64,000 nt of DNA from Pacificitalea sp040119125 (GTDB taxonomy: Bacteria; Pseudomonadota; Alphaproteobacteria; Rhodobacterales; Rhodobacteraceae): the NCBI GenBank assembly GCA_040119125.1, contig JBEDTR010000011.1, positions 124,001 to 188,000 of the forward strand, written 5' to 3'. Below are positions 40,482 to 48,708 of the stretch, piece after piece. A program made the position numbers and the translations under genes. The notes under the pieces were generated by a model, which was not told where the DNA came from, did no database searches, and worked only from the letters and a program-made list of their open reading frames with translations. Each line of letters opens with the position of its first letter. Positions within the stretch are counted from its first letter, which is position 1.

Positions 40482-41021
40482 ATGAAAATCGCTATCGTCG
40501 TGGGCCACAACGCCCGCGCTCAAGGTGCTGTCCGCGCGACGGATGGTGTCTCCGAATTCGTCTGGAATAGCCATCTGGCGGACTTGATCCGCGACCATGA
40601 TCCGATGAACGTGCGCATCTTCCATCGCACCTATGGCGGGGGCTACTCGCTGGAGATCGACCGCGTCTATGCGGACGTGGATGCGTGGCGCGCTGACTGC
40701 TCCGTGGAGCTGCATTTCAACGCAGCGGCAGCGTCGTCCGCCGCCGGGTGCCTCACGCTCTCCAGCGGCACGTCAGGCTCCCTGCGGCTGGCCGGCGCGA
40801 TCCAGCGCCGCACCCTCGCTGTGCTGGGTAACCGAGATCGGGGTATCGACAAGGTGTCTCGGACGGATCGGGGCGGGCGCTCTCTCTGGCAAGGTCGTGC
40901 GCCGGCGGTTCTGACCGAGCCGTATTTCGGCAGCAATGCTGAGGAATGTATCGTGGCGGATCGCAACAAGGGCAAGCTGGCCGGGGCGATCTATGAAGCG
41001 TGCTGCGAGGTGGCCCGATGA
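40482..41021 (+). CDS. Endolysin, N-acetylmuramoyl-L-alanine amidase
   Basis: A 179-residue protein with the Amidase_3 pattern: MKIAIVVGHN with the first zinc His, SEFVWNSHLADLI with a likely Glu ligand, VELHFNA with the second His, and the C-terminal TEPYFGSNAEE catalytic Glu. It cleaves the bond between muramic acid and the peptide stem. No signal peptide, so it needs a holin. Confidence 0.9.
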   Translation: MKIAIVVGHNARAQGAVRATDGVSEFVWNSHLADLIRDHDPMNVRIFHRTYGGGYSLEIDRVYADVDAWRADCSVELHFNAAAASSAAGCLTLSSGTSGSLRLAGAIQRRTLAVLGNRDRGIDKVSRTDRGGRSLWQGRAPAVLTEPYFGSNAEECIVADRNKGKLAGAIYEACCEVAR

Positions 41022-41311
41022 TCCGCCTCGCGCTCGCCGTCCTCATTGCCTCCGCTATCCCCGCCGCCGCGCAAGCACCTTGCGCCCCACGGGATGAACT
41101 GCTGGCCCGGTATGCCGCCAAGTATCGCGAGGCGCCCCGCATGATCGGCCTCACGCGGCAGGGCAATCTGGTGGAAATCTGGGCCTCCGAGAGCGGGACA
41201 TGGACCGCGGTTGTCACGCAACCCTCCGGGCAATCGTGCATCACGGCTGTCGGGACCAATCTCACGCTGCTGACCCCCAAGCCGAAGCCTGCGCCGGAGC
41301 GCAAGGGGTGA
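41018..41311 (+). CDS. Small secreted lysis-region protein
   Basis: A 97-residue protein with a signal peptide (MIRLALAVLIASAIPAAAQA) and two cysteines. ATG overlaps the amidase stop. It contains a strand segment with GTWTAVVTQPSGQSC. It may assist lysis or be a periplasmic factor. Confidence 0.62.
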   Translation: MIRLALAVLIASAIPAAAQAPCAPRDELLARYAAKYREAPRMIGLTRQGNLVEIWASESGTWTAVVTQPSGQSCITAVGTNLTLLTPKPKPAPERKG

Positions 41312-41652
41312 CCCGATACGCGCTCTCTGCCGCGCTGCTGGCCATCCTCGCCCTCGGTGGGTGGGCGTGGCTCCAGACAGCCCGCGTGGCGTCCCTAAGC
41401 GATGATCTGAGCGAGGCCCGCCGGGAACTGGCCGTGGCCGAGCAGGTGGCCACTCAGGCGCGTGAGGCGCAGCGTGTGGCCGATGCCTATCGTGCCGCCG
41501 CCGCTGATCGTGCCCGTGAGTATGACACGCTCCGCGAGGGGCTTCTTAGGAGAGACGACGATGCGCCTATTCCTGATATCCTGCGTGATGCTGTTGAGCG
41601 CCTGCGCGCCCGATCCACAGGTGGTGCTGAGAGCGCCGGAGATTCCCGCTGA
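41308..41652 (+). CDS. Rz-like inner-membrane spanin
   Basis: A 114-residue protein with a GTG start overlapping the previous stop. It has an N-terminal membrane anchor (YALSAALLAILALGGWAWL) and a periplasmic coiled coil (LSDDLSEARRELAVAEQV). The lipoprotein partner is encoded within its 3' end in another frame, as for lambda Rz/Rz1. Confidence 0.82.
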   Translation: MTRYALSAALLAILALGGWAWLQTARVASLSDDLSEARRELAVAEQVATQAREAQRVADAYRAAAADRAREYDTLREGLLRRDDDAPIPDILRDAVERLRARSTGGAESAGDSR

Positions 41653-41794
41653 TCTGCTGACGCCGGAGCCGGTGCCCGCGCGCCCCGCCGAGACGCTGGC
41701 CGATGTGGGCCTGCTGCTGGTGGACTATGACGAGGCGCTAGGGCGGGCGAATGGGAAGATCAGCGCGATTGGCGAGATCGTCGGGCCGCAGTAG
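41561..41794 (+). CDS. Rz1-like outer-membrane spanin lipoprotein
   Basis: A 77-residue lipoprotein starting inside the Rz-like gene in the +1 frame. Lipobox LLSAC ends at Cys16, followed by Pro-rich LTPEPVPARPAET. It should span the periplasm with the coiled-coil partner to fuse the membranes at lysis. Overlap with the partner is 92 bases. Confidence 0.82.
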   Translation: MRLFLISCVMLLSACAPDPQVVLRAPEIPADLLTPEPVPARPAETLADVGLLLVDYDEALGRANGKISAIGEIVGPQ

Positions 41795-41822
41795 GTGTAT
41801 TGCAATCGCACTCCGGTATGCC

Positions 41823-42209
41823 TCAGTCGCCGGTATCATCGCGCCGAGGCGGATACTTTCTCTCCGCAGTCGCTTGCGCACGCGCATCGTCCCACTTGAG
41901 AAACGCATACCCAGCGTAGCCGATCACAGCGCAGATCAGCACGACTCCGATGATAGCTAAGCCCAGCTCCCCCACTGCGAACCATCCGAACTTTTGACCC
42001 GCCCAGATTAACGAGGCGGCGGCGCCCATCGCTGGCACGAGCAGTATGAGGCCAACAAGCACAGGCCCCCTTCGCGGATCGGCTCGCCTCATCTCATCGG
42101 CCATCTGATAAGACCAGAGCGCGATTTCACTCTGGCTCATGTGCTTCGCTGATCCGCTTCCGATAAGCGCCTGCATTGCGGCGACGGCTGCCTTACTCCG
42201 GTTCATCAT
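41823..42209 (-). CDS. Membrane protein of the right-end accessory block
   Basis: A 128-residue protein with a cytoplasmic N-terminal helix, two strong membrane segments (residues about 55-80 and 85-110) and a basic tail. It has a GGAGG site. Minus-strand orientation next to attR and separate from the lytic operon suggest expression in the lysogen. Function unknown. Confidence 0.6.
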   Translation of the reverse strand: MMNRSKAAVAAMQALIGSGSAKHMSQSEIALWSYQMADEMRRADPRRGPVLVGLILLVPAMGAAASLIWAGQKFGWFAVGELGLAIIGVVLICAVIGYAGYAFLKWDDARAQATAERKYPPRRDDTGD

Positions 42210-42243
42210 CCTGCCTCCCGACAAGCCGTCCAATAAAAAAACG

Positions 42244-42624
42244 TCATTCAAACCCGTATGGGAAGATTGAATTTGTTATCTCGTCATCGACGGCCCATTT
42301 CATAAACAATGGCAATCGGACCTCGCACCATTGGGTTCGACCCTCGCGCCGAAGGTTTCCAAGTGTTTCTGACTTGCTGTCCTCGAGCATCTTCGCCCCG
42401 ACCTCCAGCGTGCCGCCTGCCTCTAGCACAAGGTCTAGAAATGCGGCGGCCCAGACGATGGCACTATCTTGGTCAGTATAGTGCTCGCAGGCGTCAATCC
42501 CCACAGTGACATGTCCTAACACCATCGCAAAATAATCGAAGTCCTCCGGTGAGAACTCTTGAGCCGCAGCGGGGGCGCCGATGGCAGCGAATAGGGCCGT
42601 GGGGATGATGAATCGCTTGAGCAC
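42244..42624 (-). CDS. Secreted protein of the right-end accessory block
   Basis: A 126-residue protein with GTG start, GGGAGA site and a signal peptide (LKRFIIPTALFAAIGAPAAA). The mature part is helical and acidic with VTVGIDACEHYTDQD and a second Cys near the end. It may modify the host envelope. No family recognised. Confidence 0.62.
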   Translation of the reverse strand: MLKRFIIPTALFAAIGAPAAAQEFSPEDFDYFAMVLGHVTVGIDACEHYTDQDSAIVWAAAFLDLVLEAGGTLEVGAKMLEDSKSETLGNLRREGRTQWCEVRLPLFMKWAVDDEITNSIFPYGFE

Positions 42625-42718
42625 TGTTATGTCTCCCGGTGCCTATTCAACGCTACGTGTTGCTAATTAACACTGTTGCTTACCACAGCCCCATTGCGCA
42701 ACGGCCAGTAGCGGTGGC

Positions 42719-43024
42719 CTAGGAGGCGGCAGAGCATAGTCGGTCCAGCGCCCGCCGATAGCGCGCCGCCAAGCTGGCGCTGGGGCCACCAGATCGAGAA
42801 AGGTTGTGGCGCAGATCGCAAATCTTGACCCGCGTAGCGGCGGGGCTTCTCGATACTCGCTCGATATAATCGGCGTAGACCTCACCATCCCGGCGCGTGA
42901 TCGCGTCTAGCGCAGGCCACCAGCGCAGGATAATCCGGGGCAGATACTCATCTTCTACCGCGTCATGCAGGAACCCGAGAGCCGGGTGGCCGCTGTTCAG
43001 GGCAACATGGAGCCAGTGGTGCAT
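42719..43024 (-). CDS. HD-domain-like small phosphohydrolase
   Basis: A 101-residue protein with LGFLHDAVED near residue 17 and VKICDLRHNLSRSG near residue 65, a spacing like that of HD-domain hydrolases of the RelA/SpoT type and of related phage proteins. Possible activity on nucleotides. The family is short but all named motif residues are present except an N-terminal His, which may be the MHH at the start. Confidence 0.65.
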   Translation of the reverse strand: MHHWLHVALNSGHPALGFLHDAVEDEYLPRIILRWWPALDAITRRDGEVYADYIERVSRSPAATRVKICDLRHNLSRSGGPSASLAARYRRALDRLCSAAS

Positions 43025-43036
43025 CGTCTCTCTCTC

Positions 43037-43189
43037 CTATCGCCTCGCCATCCACGCCAGCGGGGCGCAAAACCCGGAGACAAACCCCCGGGCAAACGCG
43101 GGCCGCACTAGCCCAATCCGGCACCCCCAGACAAACCCGGCGGCCGCGCCGGAGGCGGTGGTCAGGATCGCTATCAGCAGGTCAGTCAT
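43037..43189 (-). CDS. Small membrane protein near attR
   Basis: A 50-residue protein, mostly hydrophobic with Gly (MTDLLIAILTTASGAAAGFV), probably two short membrane segments. It precedes the HD-like gene by 12 bases, with GGAGAGAG between. First gene of the right-end accessory block; unknown function. Confidence 0.55.
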   Translation of the reverse strand: MTDLLIAILTTASGAAAGFVWGCRIGLVRPAFARGFVSGFCAPLAWMARR

Positions 43190-43337
43190 TGTCCGTCTCT
43201 GTCCTCTCTAGGTCAGGCCTCCCGGCCCAGTGATTTCAGCCGCGCGCACGTTTACATTTCGCCCATAACCCATTGTTTCGGGATGGGGAATAACGTGAAC
43301 ATTTTACATCAACTGGTATTTATATCAATGATTTGTG

Positions 43338-43387
43338 ACGGTTTTGGGTACCGTAGGTCGTAGGTTCGAATCCTATCGCCCCGACCA
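43338..43387 (+). other. Right attachment site: 3' fragment of tRNA-Pro(UGG)
   Basis: The stretch holds an anticodon arm (ACGGT, loop TTTGGGT with anticodon TGG, ACCGT), a T arm (GTAGG, TTCGAAT, CCTAT), the 3' acceptor strand CGCCCCG and ACCA. The 5' half of a tRNA (acceptor CGGGGCG and D arm) is missing upstream. This is what is left at the distal end when a phage integrates into the 3' part of a tRNA. The intact gene should be beyond the left edge. Confidence 0.82.
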
Positions 43388-43403
43388 TTTGCACGATCAC
43401 GCG

Positions 43404-44213
43404 TCAGCCGATCAGGTAGACGCGGATCGGCATCCACAATCCCATCACCACCATCATCAGGTTCTCGGTCAGCGAGATGAAGCCCAGCGGCACTGAAGAT
43501 CCGCCGCCGACGCAGGCGCATTTCAGTTCCCGCTTCTGGATATAGACGGCGTAGAACACCGAGATCGCCCCGATTGTGCCGATGATCAGCGCGACCGGCG
43601 CCGACAGCCATGTCAGCGCGCCGGAGATCATCAATATGCCCGCGCCGGTTTCGGCGAAGGGATAGATATAGGAATAGCGGACCCAGCGTTGACCCAAGAG
43701 GTCATAGTTCAGGAACATGGAGGAGAAGCTTTCCACATCCTGAAGTTTCTGAATCCCCAGCAGTGTCATGCCGAAGGCGATGAACAATTCGATCGCACGC
43801 AGGCTGAACAACGTATTTTCGACCCGCCACGTCACTGCCAGCGCGATGAGCGCCGCGCAGGCGAAGATCGCGATCACCGGACGATAGGTGGTTTCGTCCT
43901 CATCGGGGAGCGGCTTGTCGAAATGCGCGCGCAGATCGTCATAACCGCCGACGCGGGTGCCATCGATGAAGGTCTGGGGCGTGGTTTCGACACCGTGCTT
44001 TGCCATGAAGGCGTCAGTCTCTTCGCGGGTCTCCAGCCAGTTATCGTCGACCGTGTAGCCCTGATGCTCCAGCAGGTCCTTGCTTTTGAGGCCATAGGGG
44101 CAGACGTGCTTATCCATCACCATCCGATATAGAGAGGCCGTTTTGCCGCTGGCGGATCGGCCCATGAAATTGCTGGGTCGGGAGTCATTGGGGGCGGTGG
44201 GCGCGTCGGTCAT
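43404..44213 (-). CDS. Glutaredoxin-MauE fusion membrane protein
   Basis: A 269-residue protein. Residues 30-110 resemble a glutaredoxin with CPYG (Cys38), TVDDNWLETREETDAFM and VETTPQTFIDGTRVGGYDD. Four membrane segments follow, in the MauE/DoxX layout, ending with a CACVG pair near residue 230. It probably takes part in envelope or cytochrome-type redox chemistry. The single active Cys suggests a monothiol mechanism. First host gene after the prophage. Confidence 0.85.
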   Translation of the reverse strand: MTDAPTAPNDSRPSNFMGRSASGKTASLYRMVMDKHVCPYGLKSKDLLEHQGYTVDDNWLETREETDAFMAKHGVETTPQTFIDGTRVGGYDDLRAHFDKPLPDEDETTYRPVIAIFACAALIALAVTWRVENTLFSLRAIELFIAFGMTLLGIQKLQDVESFSSMFLNYDLLGQRWVRYSYIYPFAETGAGILMISGALTWLSAPVALIIGTIGAISVFYAVYIQKRELKCACVGGGSSVPLGFISLTENLMMVVMGLWMPIRVYLIG

Positions 44214-44946
44214 GGGGCTCTCCTATAGCGGAAGGCACATCCAAGGCGCACGAATCGCGGCGACCTGCGGCGCCCAAACGGGCCGGACATGCCGATCAGT
44301 TACGGGTCTAAGTGGCCTCCGACGGTGGAAGGTTCCATCTCAGCGTTAATTTTCGGCAACACATCGCGATGAAAGTTTTCTATTTTCGGGAAGGCTCCGC
44401 GCGACGCCTAAATTTCGGGCCGCACGGCGGGACCTGTGGGTAGGAGCGTGAACATCGCGTGATCGGCGAGGCGCGCAGCGTCTGGTGCGCGGTGTCAGGC
44501 GACAGGGTAAATGCCCCGTCTGCGATGGTTTTTGCGCCCCGGATGCCGCAGCGGCAGGCCCGTGCGGACCGGTGCAGTGTTTCGTTCACAGGCTGTGGAG
44601 GAATCGAGCAGCCGTGGCCCCCATTTGTCCCTAAGCCTTTCGTCAAACGAAAACCTGCTGTTCCGCGCAGGAAAATCCAGTTGACCGAAGCGGGAAAACT
44701 ACGCCAGTTTGTATGCACCGCTAGGGGATACACTACATATTGTGGGCTCAGGCGGGGGCACATCGTCAATCATATCCAGCTTCGGCCATCCGCAAGGGGC
44801 CGGTCAGCGGGCCCAATACGGGCTGCTGCCGATTGAGACATGTCGATTTGCGAGAGGCGCGCGTGGGGGGCCGTGTCGATTGCGGGGATCAGTTCAAATG
44901 GCGCGGGCAACGCTGCGTCCAACGACGAAAAAGGGCGCGCGACCAG
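44214..44946. other. Long intergenic region upstream of nrdJ
   Basis: About 730 bases between the divergent grx-mauE and nrdJ genes. I see no convincing gene. It holds an NrdR-like box at 44,730-44,745. The conserved boxes of a cobalamin riboswitch were looked for and not found. A long leader for nrdJ is likely. Confidence 0.55.
44730..44745 (+). promoter_or_regulatory. NrdR-box-like palindrome upstream of nrdJ
   Basis: ACACTACATATTGTGG agrees with the NrdR box ACACWATATATWGTGT at 14 of 16 positions. NrdR represses ribonucleotide reductase genes in many bacteria. Only one box is visible, about 200 bases upstream of the start codon, whereas two boxes are usual. Confidence 0.6.
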
Positions 44947-47900
44947 ATGCAGATCGAACGGAAATTCACCAAAGCCGGACAAGATGCCTATGCTGGGATC
45001 GCGTTCACCCGCACCGGCTCGGAGATCCGCAACCCGGACGGCAGCATCGTCTTCAAGCTCGACGATATCGAAGTGCCCGAAAGCTGGAGCCAGGTCGCAT
45101 CCGATGTCATCGCGCAGAAATACTTCCGCAAGGCTGGCGTCGCCACACGGTTGAAGAAGGTCCGCGAGAAGGGCGTGCCGGAATTCCTGTGGCGCTCCGT
45201 GCCCGATGAGGCCGCGCTGAAGGCATTGCCCGACGATGCGCGCAGCGGGGGGGAGACGTCATCGACCCAAGTGTTCGACCGGCTGGCCGGGACATGGACC
45301 TATTGGGGCTGGAAGGGCGGCTATTTCACCACCGAAGCCGACGCCCGCGCCTATTACGACGAGATGCGCCACATGCTGGCGACCCAGCGCGCCGCGCCGA
45401 ACAGCCCGCAATGGTTCAACACCGGGCTGCATTGGGCCTATGGCATCGACGGGCCGGGGCAGGGCCATCACTATGTCGATTACAAGACCGGCAAGCTGAC
45501 CCGCTCGGCCAGCGCCTATGAGCATCCGCAGCCGCATGCCTGTTTCATCCAGTCCGTGTCCGACGATCTGGTGACCGAAGGCGGCATCATGGATCTATGG
45601 GTGCGCGAGGCGCGGCTGTTCAAATATGGCTCCGGCACGGGCACCAACTTCTCGTCCCTGCGGGCAGAAGGGGAGCGCCTGTCGGGCGGGGGCAAATCCT
45701 CGGGGCTGATGGGGTTTTTGAAGATCGGCGACCGGGCGGCGGGCGCGATCAAATCGGGCGGCACCACGCGCCGCGCCGCCAAGATGGTGATCTGCGACGC
45801 CGACCACCCCGATATCGAGGATTTCGTGAACTGGAAGGTGCGCGAGGAGCAGAAGGTCGCGTCCATCGTCGCGGGCTCCAAGATGCACGAGCAGAAGCTC
45901 AACGAGATCTTCGCGGCCATCGCGGATTTCGATGGCACGATGGCTGAGGCCACCGACCCGAAGGTGAACGACGCGCTGAAGGCCACGGTGCGCGCCGCCA
46001 AGCGCGTGGCGATCCCCGAAACCTACGTCAATCGGGTGCTGCAATATGCGCGGCAGGGCTATAGCGGGATCGAATTCCCGACCTATGACACCGATTGGGA
46101 CAGCGAAGCCTATGCCTCCGTTTCCGGCCAGAATTCCAATAATTCGGTCCGGGTGACGGACGCGTTTTTGCGCGCGGTGCGCGATGACGGCCCGTGGGAA
46201 TTGATCCGCCGCACCGATGGCACGGTGGCGAAAACCGTATCGGCGCGCGAGCTGTGGGAGCAGATCGGCCATGCGGCATGGGCCTGCGCCGATCCGGGGA
46301 TCCAGTTCCACGATACCGTCAACGCGTGGCACACCTGCCCCGAGGACGGCGCGATCCGAGGCTCGAACCCGTGTTCGGAATACATGTTCCTCGACGACAC
46401 GGCCTGTAACCTTGCCTCGATGAACTTGCTAACCTTCTATCGCGACGGGCAGTTCGCGGCGGATGACTATGTCCATGCGACGCGGCTTTGGACCCTGACG
46501 CTGGAAATCAGCGTGACGATGGCGCAATTCCCGTCGAAGGAAATCGCGCAGCTGTCCTATGACTTCCGCACGCTGGGGCTGGGCTATGCCAATATCGGCG
46601 GGCTGCTGATGAATATGGGCTATAGCTACGATTCCGCCGAAGGCCGCGCACTCTGCGGTGCGTTGACGGCGGTGATGACGGGCACGGCCTACGCGACCTC
46701 GGCCGAGATCGCGGGCGAGTTGGGCGCTTTCGCAAGCTATGAGCGCAATGCGGCGCATATGCTGCGGGTGATCCGCAACCACCGCACCGCCGCCTATGGC
46801 CGGACCGAAGGCTATGAGGCGCTGGATGTGCCGCCGGTGCCGCTCGATCACGCCAACTGCCCGGATGAAAACCTGTCGGCGCTGGCGAAATCCGCGTGGG
46901 ACGATGCCCTGCGGCTGGGGGAAGCGCATGGGTTCCGCAACGCGCAAACCACTGTCATCGCGCCCACCGGCACGATCGGGCTGGTGATGGATTGCGACAC
47001 GACCGGGATCGAGCCGGATTTCGCGCTGGTGAAGTTCAAGAAACTCGCGGGCGGGGGGTATTTCAAGATCATCAACCGCTCCGTGCCCGGGGCGCTGACG
47101 ACGCTGGGCTACCGTGCCGGTGAGGTCGAGGAAATCATCGCCTATGCCGTGGGCCATGGCACCTTGGGCAATGCGCCGGGCATCAACCACACCGCGCTGG
47201 TCGGGCATGGGTTCGGGCAGGCGGAGATCGACAAGATCGAAGCCGCGCTGCCTTCGGCCTTCGACATCCGGTTCGTGTTCAACCAGTGGACGCTGGGCGC
47301 GGAATTCTGCACCGATGTGCTGGGCATTCCGGCTGACAAGATGGCAGACCCGACCTTCGACATGCTGAAGCATCTGGGCTTCACCCGCGCGCAGATCGAC
47401 GCGGCGAATGACCATGTTTGCGGGACAATGACGCTGGAAGGCGCGCCGCATCTGGACCCGGCGCATTACCCGGTCTTCGATTGCGCCAATGCCTGTGGCA
47501 AGCGTGGCCAGCGCTACCTGTCCGTCGAGAGCCACATTCATATGATGGCGGCGGCGCAAAGCTTCATCTCCGGCGCGATTTCCAAGACGATCAACATGCC
47601 CAACGATGCGACCATCGCCGATTGTCAGGCGGCGTATGAGTTGTCTTGGTCGCTGGGGGTGAAGGCCAACGCGCTTTACCGCGACGGCTCGAAGCTGAGC
47701 CAGCCGCTGGCCTCCGCTTTGGTCGAGGATGATGACGAGGCCGCCGAAGTGCTGGAAAGCGGCTCGGTCCCCGAAAAGGCGGTCATGCTGGCCGAGAAGA
47801 TCATCGAGAAGGTGGTCATCAAGGAACTGATCCGCACCCACCGCGAGAAGATGCCGGAGCGGCGCAAGGGCTACACCCAGAAGGCCATTGTCGGCGGGCA

Positions 47901-48585
47901 TAAGGTCTATCTGCGCACCGGCGAATATGCGGATGGGTCGCTGGGCGAGATCTTCATCGACATGCATAAGGAAGGCGCGGGCTTCCGCGCCATGATGAAC
48001 AATTTCGCCATCGCGGTGTCTGTCGGGCTGCAATATGGCGTGCCGCTGGAGGAATTCGTCGATGCCTTCACCTTCACCAAATTTGAGCCTGCGGGCATGG
48101 TGCAGGGCAATGACAGCATCAAGAACGCGACCTCGATCCTTGATTATATCTTCCGCGAATTGGCGGTGAGCTATCTGGACCGCACCGATCTGGCCCATGT
48201 GAAGCCCGAAGGCGCGAGCTTCGACGATCTGGGCCGGGGCGAGAACGAAGGCCGCAGCGATCCGGCTGAGCCGCGTGAATCCGCCGCGAGCAAGTCGCTG
48301 GAGGTGCTGAAACAAATCTCCTCCTCCGGATATCTGCGCAAACGGGTGCCGCAGGATCTGGTGGCGTTGCAGGCGGGGATCACGCCGCGCGGCGAGGGTC
48401 TGACGACCGGCGCGGCCGTCGTGGGAGAGACCAGCGCGGCGGCGCTGAGCCTTGATGCGCGGACGAAGGCCCGGATGCAGGGCTATGAGGGCGATCCCTG
48501 CGGGGAATGCGGCAACTACACGCTGGTGCGCAACGGCACCTGCATGAAGTGCAACACCTGCGGCGGCACGTCCGGCTGTAGCTAA
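44947..48585 (+). CDS. nrdJ: Adenosylcobalamin-dependent (class II) ribonucleotide reductase
   Basis: A 1,212-residue class II reductase that makes dNTPs from NTP/NDPs using vitamin B12. The catalytic region has NPCSEYMFLDDTACNLASMN (Cys476, Glu478), a YGRTEGYEAL and late GKRGQRYLS. The C-terminal tail contains CGECGN and CMKCNTCGG, the zinc-binding extension seen in the long form. The start MQIERKFTKAGQDAYAG is chosen from the typical N-terminus; the open frame extends 69 codons upstream with atypical composition. Confidence 0.95.
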   Translation: MQIERKFTKAGQDAYAGIAFTRTGSEIRNPDGSIVFKLDDIEVPESWSQVASDVIAQKYFRKAGVATRLKKVREKGVPEFLWRSVPDEAALKALPDDARSGGETSSTQVFDRLAGTWTYWGWKGGYFTTEADARAYYDEMRHMLATQRAAPNSPQWFNTGLHWAYGIDGPGQGHHYVDYKTGKLTRSASAYEHPQPHACFIQSVSDDLVTEGGIMDLWVREARLFKYGSGTGTNFSSLRAEGERLSGGGKSSGLMGFLKIGDRAAGAIKSGGTTRRAAKMVICDADHPDIEDFVNWKVREEQKVASIVAGSKMHEQKLNEIFAAIADFDGTMAEATDPKVNDALKATVRAAKRVAIPETYVNRVLQYARQGYSGIEFPTYDTDWDSEAYASVSGQNSNNSVRVTDAFLRAVRDDGPWELIRRTDGTVAKTVSARELWEQIGHAAWACADPGIQFHDTVNAWHTCPEDGAIRGSNPCSEYMFLDDTACNLASMNLLTFYRDGQFAADDYVHATRLWTLTLEISVTMAQFPSKEIAQLSYDFRTLGLGYANIGGLLMNMGYSYDSAEGRALCGALTAVMTGTAYATSAEIAGELGAFASYERNAAHMLRVIRNHRTAAYGRTEGYEALDVPPVPLDHANCPDENLSALAKSAWDDALRLGEAHGFRNAQTTVIAPTGTIGLVMDCDTTGIEPDFALVKFKKLAGGGYFKIINRSVPGALTTLGYRAGEVEEIIAYAVGHGTLGNAPGINHTALVGHGFGQAEIDKIEAALPSAFDIRFVFNQWTLGAEFCTDVLGIPADKMADPTFDMLKHLGFTRAQIDAANDHVCGTMTLEGAPHLDPAHYPVFDCANACGKRGQRYLSVESHIHMMAAAQSFISGAISKTINMPNDATIADCQAAYELSWSLGVKANALYRDGSKLSQPLASALVEDDDEAAEVLESGSVPEKAVMLAEKIIEKVVIKELIRTHREKMPERRKGYTQKAIVGGHKVYLRTGEYADGSLGEIFIDMHKEGAGFRAMMNNFAIAVSVGLQYGVPLEEFVDAFTFTKFEPAGMVQGNDSIKNATSILDYIFRELAVSYLDRTDLAHVKPEGASFDDLGRGENEGRSDPAEPRESAASKSLEVLKQISSSGYLRKRVPQDLVALQAGITPRGEGLTTGAAVVGETSAAALSLDARTKARMQGYEGDPCGECGNYTLVRNGTCMKCNTCGGTSGCS

Positions 48586-48708
48586 GGTTTCGTGCCCGGC
48601 GTCCCATGGGGCCGGGCGCGGGTTCAGGGGTGGCGGTGCCATCCCGCGCGGTCAGGGCCGCAGGCAAAAACATAGAGCGGTATCCAATCAAGAGCCCTGA
48701 AAGCGAAA

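Larger units (their letters stand above)
1..43387. mobile_element. Siphovirus-type prophage (left end outside window)
   Basis: A contiguous phage genome: integrase at the left edge, leftward early and immunity operons, rightward replication genes, then HK97-type head, tail and lysis genes, ending at a tRNA-Pro 3' fragment. Gene order (terS, terL, portal, head morphogenesis, protease, capsid, connectors, tail chaperone, tape measure, tail tip, spike, lysis) is that of temperate siphoviruses. No structural gene looks broken, so the prophage may be inducible. The left junction is not visible because the integrase runs off the window. Confidence 0.96.

Noticed and set aside
43312..43387. A complete tRNA gene at the right prophage end
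   Set aside because: Only the anticodon arm onward is present; no acceptor 5' strand CGGGGCG or D arm is found upstream, so it is called an att fragment.
44214..44946. Cobalamin riboswitch upstream of nrdJ
   Set aside because: The conserved GGGAA..GGTG and GCCACTG-type boxes could not be found in order on the plus strand.
46429..48642. 737-codon minus-strand open frame
   Set aside because: It is antisense to nrdJ and has shadow-like composition without motifs.
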